From Blastocatellia bacterium (GTDB lineage: Bacteria > Acidobacteriota > Blastocatellia > Chloracidobacteriales > JADJPF01), in assembly GCA_025057015.1 (NCBI GenBank), contig JANWYG010000022.1, positions 1-64,000 on the forward strand: 64,000 bases of DNA. Reading direction: 5' to 3'. The translations under genes were made by a program, and so were the position numbers. Under the pieces are notes generated by a model. That model was not told the origin of the DNA. It saw only the letters and a program-made list of their open reading frames with translations, and made no database searches. This document shows, in pieces, positions 17,326-29,109 of this stretch (positions are counted from its first letter, which is position 1; each line of letters opens with the position of its first letter).

Positions 17326-18951
17326 TTATAAGTTTAGTTCAATGTTGTGTCTGCGGCAGAGATCCTTAAAACCAGACTTGTCAACTGCCTTGACATACGC
17401 TTCTTCTGCTGCCACAGTGCCGTTTTTTACATGCTCTATCAGGGCATCGTTGAGCGTAACCATGCCTATGCCGCGAGCAGTTTGCATGACTGAAGGTATT
17501 TGAAACGTCTTTCCTTCGCGTATAAGGTTTGAGATAGCGGGCGTTACTAGCAGTATTTCAAGCGCAGCGACCCGTCCGCCGCCCTTCTTCTTGAGTAGTG
17601 TCTGCGCTATAACTCCTTTGAGGGACTCTGATAGCATGGTGCGTATTTGCGCTTGTCTGTCCGAAGGGAATTGATCAATCAGTCGGTCTACTGTAGATGC
17701 TGCAGTAGTGGTATGTAATGTTCCAAAGACGAGGTGGCCAGTTTCTGCCGTCTCTATAGCTATTGCGATCGTTTCTAGGTCGCGCATCTCGCCGACAAGG
17801 ATTATGTCCGGGTCCTCGCGCAGTGCTGCTCTCAGAGCGTCCTTGAAGGAATCGGTGTGCGTATGCACTTCGCGTTGGTTAATCAGGCAGTTTTTATTCT
17901 CATGCACGAACTCTATCGGGTCCTCTATCGTGATGACATGATCCTTGCGGTGGCGGTTCAGGTAGTCGATCATGGCAGCGAGCGTCGTGGACTTACCTGA
18001 GCCCGTAGGACCAGTTACAACTACAAGACCCTTGCTGAGAAAACAAAGATCGGTTACAGCCTTGGGCAGGTTTAACTGCTCTGCGGTCAGTATTTTTGAC
18101 GGTATGACGCGAAAGACCGCTCCTATGCCGTTTCTATCCATGAAGATGTTTGAACGAAACCTGGCAAGGCCCTTTATCTCGTACGCAAAATCAGTGTCGT
18201 GTCTACGGGCAAACTCTTCTTTGTTGCGTTCTGGCATTATTTGCTTGAGCAGCCGTTCATTGTCAGCTTCGGTGAGCACTGGATAGCCTGGCAGTGGCTT
18301 CATCTCGCCGTCGTGTCTAACCATCGGTGGCATAGAGACGGACATGTGCAAATCCGAAGCCCCCATCTGTACCATTTTGTAAAACAGCTCGTCTATTTCT
18401 GCACCACTACCAACTTTAGCGCGAGCAGTTGATGCTGCAGCGGTAGCTTGTGACTGAGCTGTTACCGGTGCAGGTATAGGCTGCGGGGATGTAGCAGCAG
18501 TCTGTGGTTGGGCTGGCCTTGCCATAGGCGGCGGCGGTGCAGCGCCTACGTTTAGTGGAGAGGCCTGAAGGGGAGCAGCTTGTGGCAGTGGGGCCGGCTG
18601 TGGTGCTGGCCGTACCGTTGCTCCGCTAGGTGCCGAAGGAGTAGCAGATGCCGACAAGGATGAGCGTATACTTACGTTAAAACCCAAGCTTGACTTTCTT
18701 ATCGATATGTTAAATGTCCCGGAAGAACCGTTGTAAGTGAAGTCGGTACCGGGTTTTGACATCAGATCGGCTTTTGCTGAAGGTGGCATTATAGGCGATA
18801 ACATCTGCACTATATCCCTGTGTTGCAACGGCGTTGGACTTAGATCAAAGGCTCCTGAAGATGTAACTAACTGTGGTTTCTGTCCGGTTTCCAGCCGAAT
18901 TTCCGTCGCCTCATATTCCTTGAACCTGGCCAGATATTGCTCTATTTCCAT
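17326..18951 (-). CDS. pilT: PilT/PilU-type pilus retraction ATPase with extra N-terminal domain
   Basis: The C-terminal ~350 residues are a typical PilT: MGASDLHMSVSMPPMVRHDG, Walker A VTGPTGSGKST near residue 315, the Asp box ITIEDPIEF, Walker B DPDIILVGEMRD, and the His box GHLVFGTLHTTTA. It powers retraction of type IV pili. At 541 residues it is about 190 longer than usual. The extra part is an N-terminal ~100-residue domain (beginning MEIEQYLARFKEYEATEIRL) that looks like a second, degenerate copy of the PilT N-terminal domain, followed by an Ala/Pro/Gln linker of about 80 residues. No other pilus gene is nearby. Confidence 0.92.
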   Translation of the reverse strand: MEIEQYLARFKEYEATEIRLETGQKPQLVTSSGAFDLSPTPLQHRDIVQMLSPIMPPSAKADLMSKPGTDFTYNGSSGTFNISIRKSSLGFNVSIRSSLSASATPSAPSGATVRPAPQPAPLPQAAPLQASPLNVGAAPPPPMARPAQPQTAATSPQPIPAPVTAQSQATAAASTARAKVGSGAEIDELFYKMVQMGASDLHMSVSMPPMVRHDGEMKPLPGYPVLTEADNERLLKQIMPERNKEEFARRHDTDFAYEIKGLARFRSNIFMDRNGIGAVFRVIPSKILTAEQLNLPKAVTDLCFLSKGLVVVTGPTGSGKSTTLAAMIDYLNRHRKDHVITIEDPIEFVHENKNCLINQREVHTHTDSFKDALRAALREDPDIILVGEMRDLETIAIAIETAETGHLVFGTLHTTTAASTVDRLIDQFPSDRQAQIRTMLSESLKGVIAQTLLKKKGGGRVAALEILLVTPAISNLIREGKTFQIPSVMQTARGIGMVTLNDALIEHVKNGTVAAEEAYVKAVDKSGFKDLCRRHNIELNL

Positions 18952-18993
18952 TGTCTCCTCCTGAAATAATATGGGCAGAATAGATTTAGCAGT

Positions 18994-19470
18994 TTAGTCT
19001 AGGGCCTCTTTGACCCTGATGACGTATCTTTTGTTTACGTTTATTTCGGTTTCACCCTTTATAATACTGAAAAACTGGCCAGGCTGATTGAGAAAATCAA
19101 GTACTCTGGCATTTTCTTTAGAAACTAAAGTAACGTTGCCAGTTAATATCAGGTTTTGCTTGTTGTTCATTATTTCTACCGATATTTGCTCATGAGGTGA
19201 TGTTTGATCCAGATTGCGCTCCAAAGCGGGTAGGTCTCTTTCACAAGTTGTGCAAACGACCAGGTCTTTATTTATAAGCTGAGTATTCGGGATGTCTTTT
19301 TCACAGAACGGTAGAAACTGTTCGTGACTGTTAAGAAACTTAAGCAGTGACATGTGGGAATCTGAAATTATTGGCAGAAAAAGCATACCTTGTACGGTGC
19401 TTCCGTCGCAAAGTAGCAGTTCAACGTTGACTGAATAGGTCGGTACGTACAGTGAAGGGTTACCTTTCAT
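18994..19470 (-). CDS. conserved-looking hypothetical protein, function unknown
   Basis: A 158-residue soluble protein with no signal peptide or membrane helix. It seems to be built of two related beta-rich halves. The N-terminal half contains VELLLCDGSTVQGMLFLP and LLKFLNSHEQFLPF. The C-terminal half contains NLILTGNVTLV and VLDFLNQPGQFFSI, which repeats the pattern of beta-strands followed by a FLN-x3-QF motif. A C-x2-C (VVCTTCERDL) lies between. GAGGAC lies seven bases ahead of the ATG and a promoter is visible upstream. It sits between pilT and recF. It is likely real because of its start signals and its position; no family was recognised. Confidence 0.6.
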   Translation of the reverse strand: MKGNPSLYVPTYSVNVELLLCDGSTVQGMLFLPIISDSHMSLLKFLNSHEQFLPFCEKDIPNTQLINKDLVVCTTCERDLPALERNLDQTSPHEQISVEIMNNKQNLILTGNVTLVSKENARVLDFLNQPGQFFSIIKGETEINVNKRYVIRVKEALD

Positions 19471-19500
19471 GTATTTGGTCCTCAGGATGAGATAAGTTTA

Positions 19501-19530
19501 ATATTACAGTTTTGCCCCAACTGCTAACAA
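19501..19530 (-). promoter_or_regulatory. sigma-70-like promoter for the 18994-19470 gene
   Basis: On the minus strand, TTGTTA (19525-19530) and TAATAT (19501-19506) are separated by 18 bp. Transcription would begin about 24 bases before the ATG at 19470, leaving room for the GAGGAC ribosome-binding site. No equally good promoter was seen for recF in the other direction. Confidence 0.45.
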
Positions 19531-19624
19531 GCCATAATGCGTCGTATTTTTGGTACGAAACATGGACTCTGGAATGACATGTTGTTAAAATTACCTCATA
19601 ACAGTCGTGCTGGAAAATTAAGAC

Positions 19625-23249
<3,625 letters not shown>

Positions 23250-23255
23250 GCTACT

Positions 23256-24665
23256 ATGAAAACTATAAGGTGGCTCTTTGCTTTTTTGCTTTCAATCTGT
23301 TTCTGCTGGCACCCAAAGCCGCTGCTTGCAAAAAAGTCAGTCGAAGTTATCGATCTAGCCGTCATAGGTGGTACGCTCGTCACCATGGACAGCGACTATC
23401 GCGTGATAGAAGACGGATATTTAGCTATACGTGGCGAGCGGATAGTTGACGTGGGGAGCAAAGCTGAGCTACTCAGAAAGTACTCGCCAAGACGCGTAAT
23501 TGACGCAAGTGGCAAGGCTGTCCTACCTGGCTTAATCAACTCGCATACCCACGCGCCGATGGTAGTCTTTCGCGGCATAGCTGACGATATGCTCCTACAA
23601 GAGTGGCTCGAAAAGTACATTTTTCCTGCCGAAGCGAAGAATGTCTCTAGCGAAATGTGCTACTGGGGTGCTCTCGCTGGCTGCTACGAGATGATACAGT
23701 CTGGAATCACTACCTACGTTGACATGTACTACTTCGAGGATGCTTGTGCTGAAGCTACTGCGGCCGCGGGAATGCGTGCTATTCTCGGGGAGACGATACT
23801 AGATTTTCCCGCTCCTGATAATAAAACTCCTGAAGAGGCTATAGCCTACACAGAGCGGTTTGTGGACAAGTGGAAGGGACATCCGCTAATAACTCCCGCA
23901 ATAGCGCCGCATGCTCCATATACCGTCAGTCCGGAAGTTTTAGTCAAGGTCAGAGAGTTCGCCCAACGGAAAGACGTGCCTGTATTGATACACCTAGCCG
24001 AGACGGACAAAGAAGTCCAAGAAATACTCAAGCGCTATGGTGCACGTCCAATAGCTCATCTGGATAAGCTGGGACTTACCAGCAATAGGCTGATAGCGGC
24101 ACATGTAGTAGTAGCTAATGACGACGAAATAGCTCTGCTTGCTCGGCGTGGCGTTGGAGTAGCTCATAATCCGCAAAGCAATATGAAGCTAGCTTCGGGA
24201 GTGGCACCTGTGGCAAAAATGCTCAAGGCTGGCCTTGCTGTAGGTCTTGGTACGGACGGAGCGGCTTCGAATAATGACCTGAACCTTTTTGAAGAGATGG
24301 ATACAGCGGCAAAACTTCACAAACTGCATAACGCCGATCCTACAGCGCTAAGCGCTCGTGATGCGTTGACTATGGCTACGATTGGTGGTGCAAGAGCTAT
24401 ACATATGGCTGACGAAATAGGTTCACTGGAAAAAGGTAAGCGCGCAGATGTCATACTTGTAGACCTCAGCAGGATGTCTATGCAACCCGTCTACAACATC
24501 TATTCGCACCTTGTTTATGCTGCTAAGGCTTCGGATGTGCATACGAGTATAATTAACGGTCAGGTGGTAATGTCAGCTCGTCGCGTTCTTCGTATAGACG
24601 AAGGCAAATTGCGGATGAAGATAAAAGCATTGGCACGGCAGATTTCTTCTAGCCTAGCAAGATGA
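23256..24665 (+). CDS. exported amidohydrolase (MTA/SAH deaminase-like)
   Basis: A 469-residue metal-dependent amidohydrolase of the chlorohydrolase/MtaD type. Metal and catalytic motifs are complete: LINSHTHAPM (H-x-H), APHAPYTVS, VLIHLAET, RLIAAHVV and GTDGAASNNDLNLF. The last is typical of enzymes that deaminate 5'-methylthioadenosine and S-adenosylhomocysteine. Unlike most of these it has an N-terminal hydrophobic segment (MKTIRWLFAFLLSICFCW) followed by LLAKK, which reads as a cleavable signal peptide and would put it in the periplasm. It overlaps the next gene by 4 bp. The substrate is inferred from family only. Confidence 0.88.
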   Translation: MKTIRWLFAFLLSICFCWHPKPLLAKKSVEVIDLAVIGGTLVTMDSDYRVIEDGYLAIRGERIVDVGSKAELLRKYSPRRVIDASGKAVLPGLINSHTHAPMVVFRGIADDMLLQEWLEKYIFPAEAKNVSSEMCYWGALAGCYEMIQSGITTYVDMYYFEDACAEATAAAGMRAILGETILDFPAPDNKTPEEAIAYTERFVDKWKGHPLITPAIAPHAPYTVSPEVLVKVREFAQRKDVPVLIHLAETDKEVQEILKRYGARPIAHLDKLGLTSNRLIAAHVVVANDDEIALLARRGVGVAHNPQSNMKLASGVAPVAKMLKAGLAVGLGTDGAASNNDLNLFEEMDTAAKLHKLHNADPTALSARDALTMATIGGARAIHMADEIGSLEKGKRADVILVDLSRMSMQPVYNIYSHLVYAAKASDVHTSIINGQVVMSARRVLRIDEGKLRMKIKALARQISSSLAR

Positions 24666-25336
24666 GGCTCTTAGAGCTTTTGTTCTTCGCTATCACTAAT
24701 CCTATCTACAACGCTTGGCTGCTGGTTCTTGAAGTCTGTACCTTTGCTGGGCACTGGTGGTGGTGGAAGCTAAGGCTTAAACTGTTGCTGCTGTATCTAC
24801 CTGAGGGACCTTATAGGCTGGCGATGAGAGAAGCGTCTAAAGTAGGGCTAGCTCAGGAGAATCTGATTTACGGCGAGACTCCTTGCCTTACGGTGAAGAA
24901 AATCCTGGAAAGGATATCGCCGTCGGCTAAGGATGTCTTGTTGGACTTAGGTTGTGGACGCGGTCTGGTCGTACTTACTTCATACTACTGCTTCGGGATG
25001 AGTGCCGTAGGTATTGATATACTGCCTTCATTCGTAGAGCGTGGGCGCAAACTAGTCGGTTGGTTGGCGGACACGAAGGTTGAGTTTATTGAAGCAGATA
25101 TAAGAAACCTGCCAGACGAGATGTTGGATGCTGCTACGGTGGTTTATCTAGCAAGTACGACTTTTGACGACGAGCAGATGCAGAGGATAGTTACTTGCTT
25201 AGAGCGTGCAAAAGCTGGCACTAGGTTAATCACGCTCTCGGAAGCGTTTCCTAGTCCGGCGTATAGATTGATATATAGCGAAGAGTTTTATTTTAGCTGG
25301 GGCAAGACAGAAGTCTATTTTCACGAGAAAATATGA
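24662..25336 (+). CDS. class I SAM-dependent methyltransferase, membrane-associated
   Basis: A 224-residue protein. The N-terminal ~60 residues are hydrophobic with one or two possible membrane segments (LLVLEVCTFAGHWWWWK). A Rossmann methyltransferase core follows, with motif I VLLDLGCGRGLVVLTS near residue 98, an acidic residue in AVGIDILPSF, and AATVVYLASTTF. This type resembles the bacterial methyltransferases related to eukaryotic DOT1/ATPSCKMT folds that lack specific substrate hints. It starts inside the stop of the amidohydrolase gene (ATGA), so they are made together. The substrate is unknown. Confidence 0.78.
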   Translation: MRLLELLFFAITNPIYNAWLLVLEVCTFAGHWWWWKLRLKLLLLYLPEGPYRLAMREASKVGLAQENLIYGETPCLTVKKILERISPSAKDVLLDLGCGRGLVVLTSYYCFGMSAVGIDILPSFVERGRKLVGWLADTKVEFIEADIRNLPDEMLDAATVVYLASTTFDDEQMQRIVTCLERAKAGTRLITLSEAFPSPAYRLIYSEEFYFSWGKTEVYFHEKI

Positions 25337-25370
25337 CATACTTCTTGTAGGAATAGCGGAAGGAGTTTGG

Positions 25371-26402
25371 ATGTTATCTCCGCAAATACTCAGTGTTTTG
25401 CCAGAAAAGGCTGTTCCAGGAGGAGAGGTGATAATCACCTGCAGTGACTTTGATACTTCTTCCTTCTCAAGGTGTGCAGTCTACTTTGGATCTGTGTCCG
25501 GCAGGATAATAGGGGCTTCGCAAGAGCGGGTCATAGCTTCTGTGCCCTTTGTACCGGCTGCGAAAGGGCAGTCTGGAATACAGCTTGCCGTAGGTGACAA
25601 AAAAAGCAATGTTCATCCTTTTGTTGTTGCTGAAAGGCTTGCAGAGAATCTTCATCCGGTAAGTAATCCTGCTATTGACTATGATACCGGGAGCATATAC
25701 GTGACGCTTTCAGGACAAATGGGACAGAAGGTGCCAGTTTCAGTCTGGAAAATTTCAGCAGACGGAATGCTGAATCCCTTCTTGGGCGACTTGGTAAACC
25801 CTACTGCTATCGCCTTTGACAGTGAAGGGATTATGTATATTTCCAGCAGGCATGATGGATGTGTTTACAAAATATCGCCCCTCAAAGACGTTGAACCATA
25901 TGCCCGTAATCTAGGAGTCGCTACAGGTATAGCATTTGATTCTGAAGATAATCTCTATGTGGGCGACAGGCAAGGCACTATATTTGTCATAGACCGTAGC
26001 AGCAAAAAGGTTAGCAAGTTTGCTAGCCTAGAGCCTAGCGTTTCAGCCTATCATCTAGCTTTTGATAGAGATGGTAATCTATATGTTGCTGGCCCTACGA
26101 CTTCTTCTTTTGACAGCATAGTTCGAATAGATCAGAACGGAAAGGTGTCGAAGTTCTTCACTGGTTTTGGTCGTCCTCAAGGGCTTGCCTTTGATGAGGA
26201 CGGGAACCTCTATGTGGTGGCAAGCTATCGTGGTCGTAGGGGAGTCTATCGGCTTACGCCTTATGGGGAGGCAACCATCGTAGTTGCTGGAAATTCGCTC
26301 GTAGGGCTTGCGTTTGATAACCGTGGCAACATGATTTTGGCTTCTACGCGAGAGGTCTTCAGACTCAAGTGCGATATCCGCGGGATATTAGGTTCGCTCT
26401 AA
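25371..26402 (+). CDS. IPT/TIG plus NHL/SMP-30-like beta-propeller protein
   Basis: Residues 1-90 look like an immunoglobulin-like IPT/TIG domain (ILSVLPEKAVPGGEVIITC). From about 95 to 340 there are six repeated blades with the pattern AFDSEGIMYISSR, AFDSEDNLYVGDR, AFDRDGNLYVAG, AFDEDGNLYVVAS and AFDNRGNMILAS, typical of NHL or gluconolactonase-like propellers. No signal peptide is visible, which is unusual for such a fold. GGAAGGAG precedes the ATG by five bases. It could bind a ligand or act as a lactonase; no catalytic residues can be assigned with confidence. Confidence 0.8.
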   Translation: MLSPQILSVLPEKAVPGGEVIITCSDFDTSSFSRCAVYFGSVSGRIIGASQERVIASVPFVPAAKGQSGIQLAVGDKKSNVHPFVVAERLAENLHPVSNPAIDYDTGSIYVTLSGQMGQKVPVSVWKISADGMLNPFLGDLVNPTAIAFDSEGIMYISSRHDGCVYKISPLKDVEPYARNLGVATGIAFDSEDNLYVGDRQGTIFVIDRSSKKVSKFASLEPSVSAYHLAFDRDGNLYVAGPTTSSFDSIVRIDQNGKVSKFFTGFGRPQGLAFDEDGNLYVVASYRGRRGVYRLTPYGEATIVVAGNSLVGLAFDNRGNMILASTREVFRLKCDIRGILGSL

Positions 26403-26472
26403 AGAAGCTGTGTCTGTCGTGATATAATTATCTACGCACCCCAGTGTGCTAGCTTCGAAAGGAGAACCATCT

Positions 26473-27117
26473 TTGTCAGATGTGGCAGAAATAATACTCA
26501 GTTTTGTGGTCTTCCTTTTTTCTCTAACGTTACATGAGGCCGCACATGCTTGGACCTCAGACTTGTTTGGGGATTCTACTGGTAGATACCTGGGAAGAAT
26601 CTCGCTCAACCCAATGGTGCATATAGATCCCATAGGAACGATCTTGTTGCCACTAATAGGTGCGTTCACCGGAGTATCGATAATAGGCTGGGCAAAGCCT
26701 GTTCCGGTCAATCCAAACTTGTGGCGTGACAAAGTAAAAGCAAACATACTGGTTTCAGCTGCAGGACCAGCAGCTAACCTGTTGATAGCTATAGTGGCAG
26801 CGGCTATAGTCAGGCTAATCTCCTTCATAGGCAGCAATCATCTAGGTGCGTTTGAAAAGCCAGTTCTTACTTTGCTGTCCATAGCTGTAATGGTGAACGT
26901 GATGCTAGCAGTCTTCAATATGCTGCCCATTCCGCCATTGGATGGTAGCCACGTGCTTTCTAGCGTGCTGAGTTTAGTTTCGACTCGCCTGATGGAAGCT
27001 TATGAGACTACAAGGCCTTATGGATTTCTCGTCTTGCTGCTGCTTATTTATACCGGTGTGCTGAGAAGCTTGCTTCAACCTGTGGTGTATCTCGTGATGT
27101 TTTTGCTACTTGCCTAG
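26473..27117 (+). CDS. site-2 protease family (M50) membrane metalloprotease
   Basis: A multi-span membrane protein of about 214 residues with the zinc site LTLHEAAHAW (HExxH) near residue 22 and the third ligand in NMLPIPPLDGSHVL. These are hallmarks of the compact M50B/FtsRC-like rhomboid-distinct site-2 proteases, which cut proteins within the membrane. The TTG at 26473 is preferred because AAAGGAG lies eight bases upstream. The frame is open to a GTG at 26446, but that has no ribosome-binding site. It starts the run with scpA, scpB and rluB, an arrangement seen in many bacteria. Its substrate is unknown. Confidence 0.9.
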   Translation: MSDVAEIILSFVVFLFSLTLHEAAHAWTSDLFGDSTGRYLGRISLNPMVHIDPIGTILLPLIGAFTGVSIIGWAKPVPVNPNLWRDKVKANILVSAAGPAANLLIAIVAAAIVRLISFIGSNHLGAFEKPVLTLLSIAVMVNVMLAVFNMLPIPPLDGSHVLSSVLSLVSTRLMEAYETTRPYGFLVLLLLIYTGVLRSLLQPVVYLVMFLLLA

Positions 27118-27123
27118 GGAACG

Positions 27124-27828
27124 GTGGTGAGCGAAGTAGCATACCAGATAAAACTCGACGTTTTCGAAGGACCGCTTGACTTACTGCTCTACCTCATACA
27201 AAAGGACAAGATAGACATCTGCGATATACCTATATCGCATGTCACTGAGCAGTACCTTGAACATATTCGCCTGCTGCAGGATTTGGACATGGAAGCTGCA
27301 GGTGAGTTTTTGCTGATGGCGGCAACGCTCATACACATCAAGTCGAAGATGTTGCTTCCAACAACCAAAGAAGGTAAGGCTGAAGAGCCCGATCCTCGTT
27401 CCGAACTGGTACAACAACTTTCTGAGCACAAGAAGTTCAAAGCAGCCGCTGAGATGCTCCTTCTTCGGTCTGTTGTGCAACAGGAAGTCTTCACTCGTGC
27501 TTCCCTTGAGAATGATGAAAAGAATACTGAAGTGGCAGCTACGGTAATTGACTTGATAGAGGCATTCAAGAGGGTGTTAGATAGAAGGAAAACGTCGCCT
27601 GTGATTGAAATAGCTCTAGAAGAAATGAGTCTCGAGCAGAAAATCGAGCAGATAAAAACTATGTTTGTTAGCACTGACCGAGTCAACTTAACCCAACTTT
27701 TTGATGCTTGTAGTAGCAAGCGAGAGCTCGTAGTGACGTTACTTGCCGTGCTTGAACTAGCAAAAGAAGATGTGATAGCTTTGTTGCAAGAAGTACATTT
27801 TGGTGTCATCTATGCTCTGAAGCGTTAG
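27124..27828 (+). CDS. scpA: segregation and condensation protein A
   Basis: A 234-residue kleisin that bridges the SMC dimer and binds ScpB. The N-terminus shows the family signature IKLDVFEGPLDLLLYLI, followed by KIDICDIPISHVTEQYLEHI and EFLLMAATLIHIKSKMLLP. The C-terminal winged helix includes VVTLLAVLELAKEDVIAL. Two GTG codons in tandem (27124 and 27127) could serve as start. It follows the protease gene by 6 bp and precedes scpB by 2 bp. The product works with SMC in chromosome compaction near the origin. Confidence 0.96.
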   Translation: MVSEVAYQIKLDVFEGPLDLLLYLIQKDKIDICDIPISHVTEQYLEHIRLLQDLDMEAAGEFLLMAATLIHIKSKMLLPTTKEGKAEEPDPRSELVQQLSEHKKFKAAAEMLLLRSVVQQEVFTRASLENDEKNTEVAATVIDLIEAFKRVLDRRKTSPVIEIALEEMSLEQKIEQIKTMFVSTDRVNLTQLFDACSSKRELVVTLLAVLELAKEDVIALLQEVHFGVIYALKR

Positions 27829-27830
27829 AG

Positions 27831-28364
27831 ATGGAGCTGAGCAAACTCAAGTCGATAGTTGAGGTGTTAGTCTTTGTCTCAAATGAACCTATTAGGCTAG
27901 AGCAACTGGAGGCAGTGCTGCCGCAAGTGTCACGTGAGCAGATCCTTGCTGCCCTAAATGAGTTAGCAGGCGACTATGATGCTCGTGGAAGTGGTCTTGA
28001 AGTGTGTGAGATAGCCGGTGGTTGGCGAATTTCAACTCGACCTGAGTATCATGAATACCTACGTAGCTATCTGAAGAAAAAACCGTCTGCCAGACTGAGC
28101 CCTGCAGCACTAGAAACTCTTGCCATAATAGCTTACAAACAGCCTATCACTATACCGGAGATACTTGAGCTTCGAGGTGTTTCCTCGTCATCTGCAATAA
28201 AGACGCTGCTTGATAAGCGGCTCATAGTTCCTAAAGGCAGAAAGGAATGTGTAGGTAGGCCGATAATGTACGGCACTTCAAGGGAGTTTTTGATACAGTT
28301 TGGACTGAAAGATCTCTCAGAGCTTCCGAGCATAGAGGAATTTGAAGAGTTGGTGTCAAGCTAA
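27831..28364 (+). CDS. scpB: segregation and condensation protein B
   Basis: A 177-residue protein of two winged-helix domains: the first in KLKSIVEVLVFVSNEPIRLEQ, the second with the strongly conserved LSPAALETLAIIAYKQPIT near residue 91, RGVSSSSAIKTLLDKRLI and GRPIMYGTSREFLIQFGL. It forms a dimer that binds ScpA. Length is typical. It is adjacent to scpA and only 1 bp before the rluB ATG. Confidence 0.97.
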   Translation: MELSKLKSIVEVLVFVSNEPIRLEQLEAVLPQVSREQILAALNELAGDYDARGSGLEVCEIAGGWRISTRPEYHEYLRSYLKKKPSARLSPAALETLAIIAYKQPITIPEILELRGVSSSSAIKTLLDKRLIVPKGRKECVGRPIMYGTSREFLIQFGLKDLSELPSIEEFEELVSS

Positions 28365-28365
28365 T

Positions 28366-29103
28366 ATGCAACAACGTCTACAAAAGCTGATAGCTGCTGC
28401 TGGTATGGCTTCTCGGCGCAAAGCTGAGCAGATGATACTGGCGGGCGAGGTGACGGTAAACGGGCACGTAGTGACTGAACTTGGTACGAAAGCCGATCCG
28501 GAGCAGGACCATATCAAAGTCAAAGGCAAACTGATCAATCCTAAGCTGGCGGGATTGAAGAAACAGTATGTGCTGTTAAATAAACCCAAGGGCTATCTTT
28601 CAAGTCGGAGTGATCCAAAGAATCGTCCTCTGGTGATCGACTTGTTGCCTGCAAATTTACGGCACTTGCACCCTGTTGGTCGACTGGACTTCAACAGCGA
28701 GGGAATAATCTTGCTGACTAACGACGGAGAACTTACTAGGGTTGTTACTTCTGCTGCTGCGCAGGTGGAGAAAGTGTATGAAGTGAAGGTCAAAGGTGAG
28801 GTACCTGAACAGGCACTCAGCAGGTTGCGCAATGGGATAGTTATAGACGGCAGGAGGACACTGCCGGTAAGCATCCGTCAGATGAAAATTACTGATGCTG
28901 GGAATGCTTGGTATCAAGTCACGCTCTATGAGGGTAGGAACAATCAAATAAGAAGAATGTTCGACGCAGTTGGACACTCTGTAGTGAAACTTCGGCGGGT
29001 GCGGATAGGGCATCTGACTTGTCAAGGGCTCGCCGTAGGCGCTTATCGCTTGCTTAGCCCTGCTGAAGTTGCGCCGTTTTTGGACCAACGATCGGGAGAG
29101 TAG
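28366..29103 (+). CDS. rluB: ribosomal large subunit pseudouridine synthase (RluB/RsuA family)
   Basis: A 245-residue pseudouridine synthase. An N-terminal S4 RNA-binding domain (QRLQKLIAAAGMASRRKAEQ, then GEVTVNG) is followed by the catalytic domain with the active-site Asp in HPVGRLDFNSEGIILLTNDG, then KVYEVKVKG and YEGRNNQIRRMFDAVGHSV. This places it in the RluB/E/F-RsuA group. The start is set at ATG 28366, directly after the scpB stop. An upstream TTG at 28342 lies within scpB and is less likely. Location next to scpB is common. Confidence 0.94.
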   Translation: MQQRLQKLIAAAGMASRRKAEQMILAGEVTVNGHVVTELGTKADPEQDHIKVKGKLINPKLAGLKKQYVLLNKPKGYLSSRSDPKNRPLVIDLLPANLRHLHPVGRLDFNSEGIILLTNDGELTRVVTSAAAQVEKVYEVKVKGEVPEQALSRLRNGIVIDGRRTLPVSIRQMKITDAGNAWYQVTLYEGRNNQIRRMFDAVGHSVVKLRRVRIGHLTCQGLAVGAYRLLSPAEVAPFLDQRSGE

Positions 29104-29109
29104 GTTTGA

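Noticed and set aside
26423-26428. TATAAT as a promoter for the site-2 protease gene
   Set aside because: No acceptable -35 element lies 16-18 bp upstream, and the gene is close to its upstream neighbour.
27189-27809. 206-codon open frame on the minus strand
   Set aside because: It is the antisense shadow of scpA, rich in Ser and Cys, with no motif.
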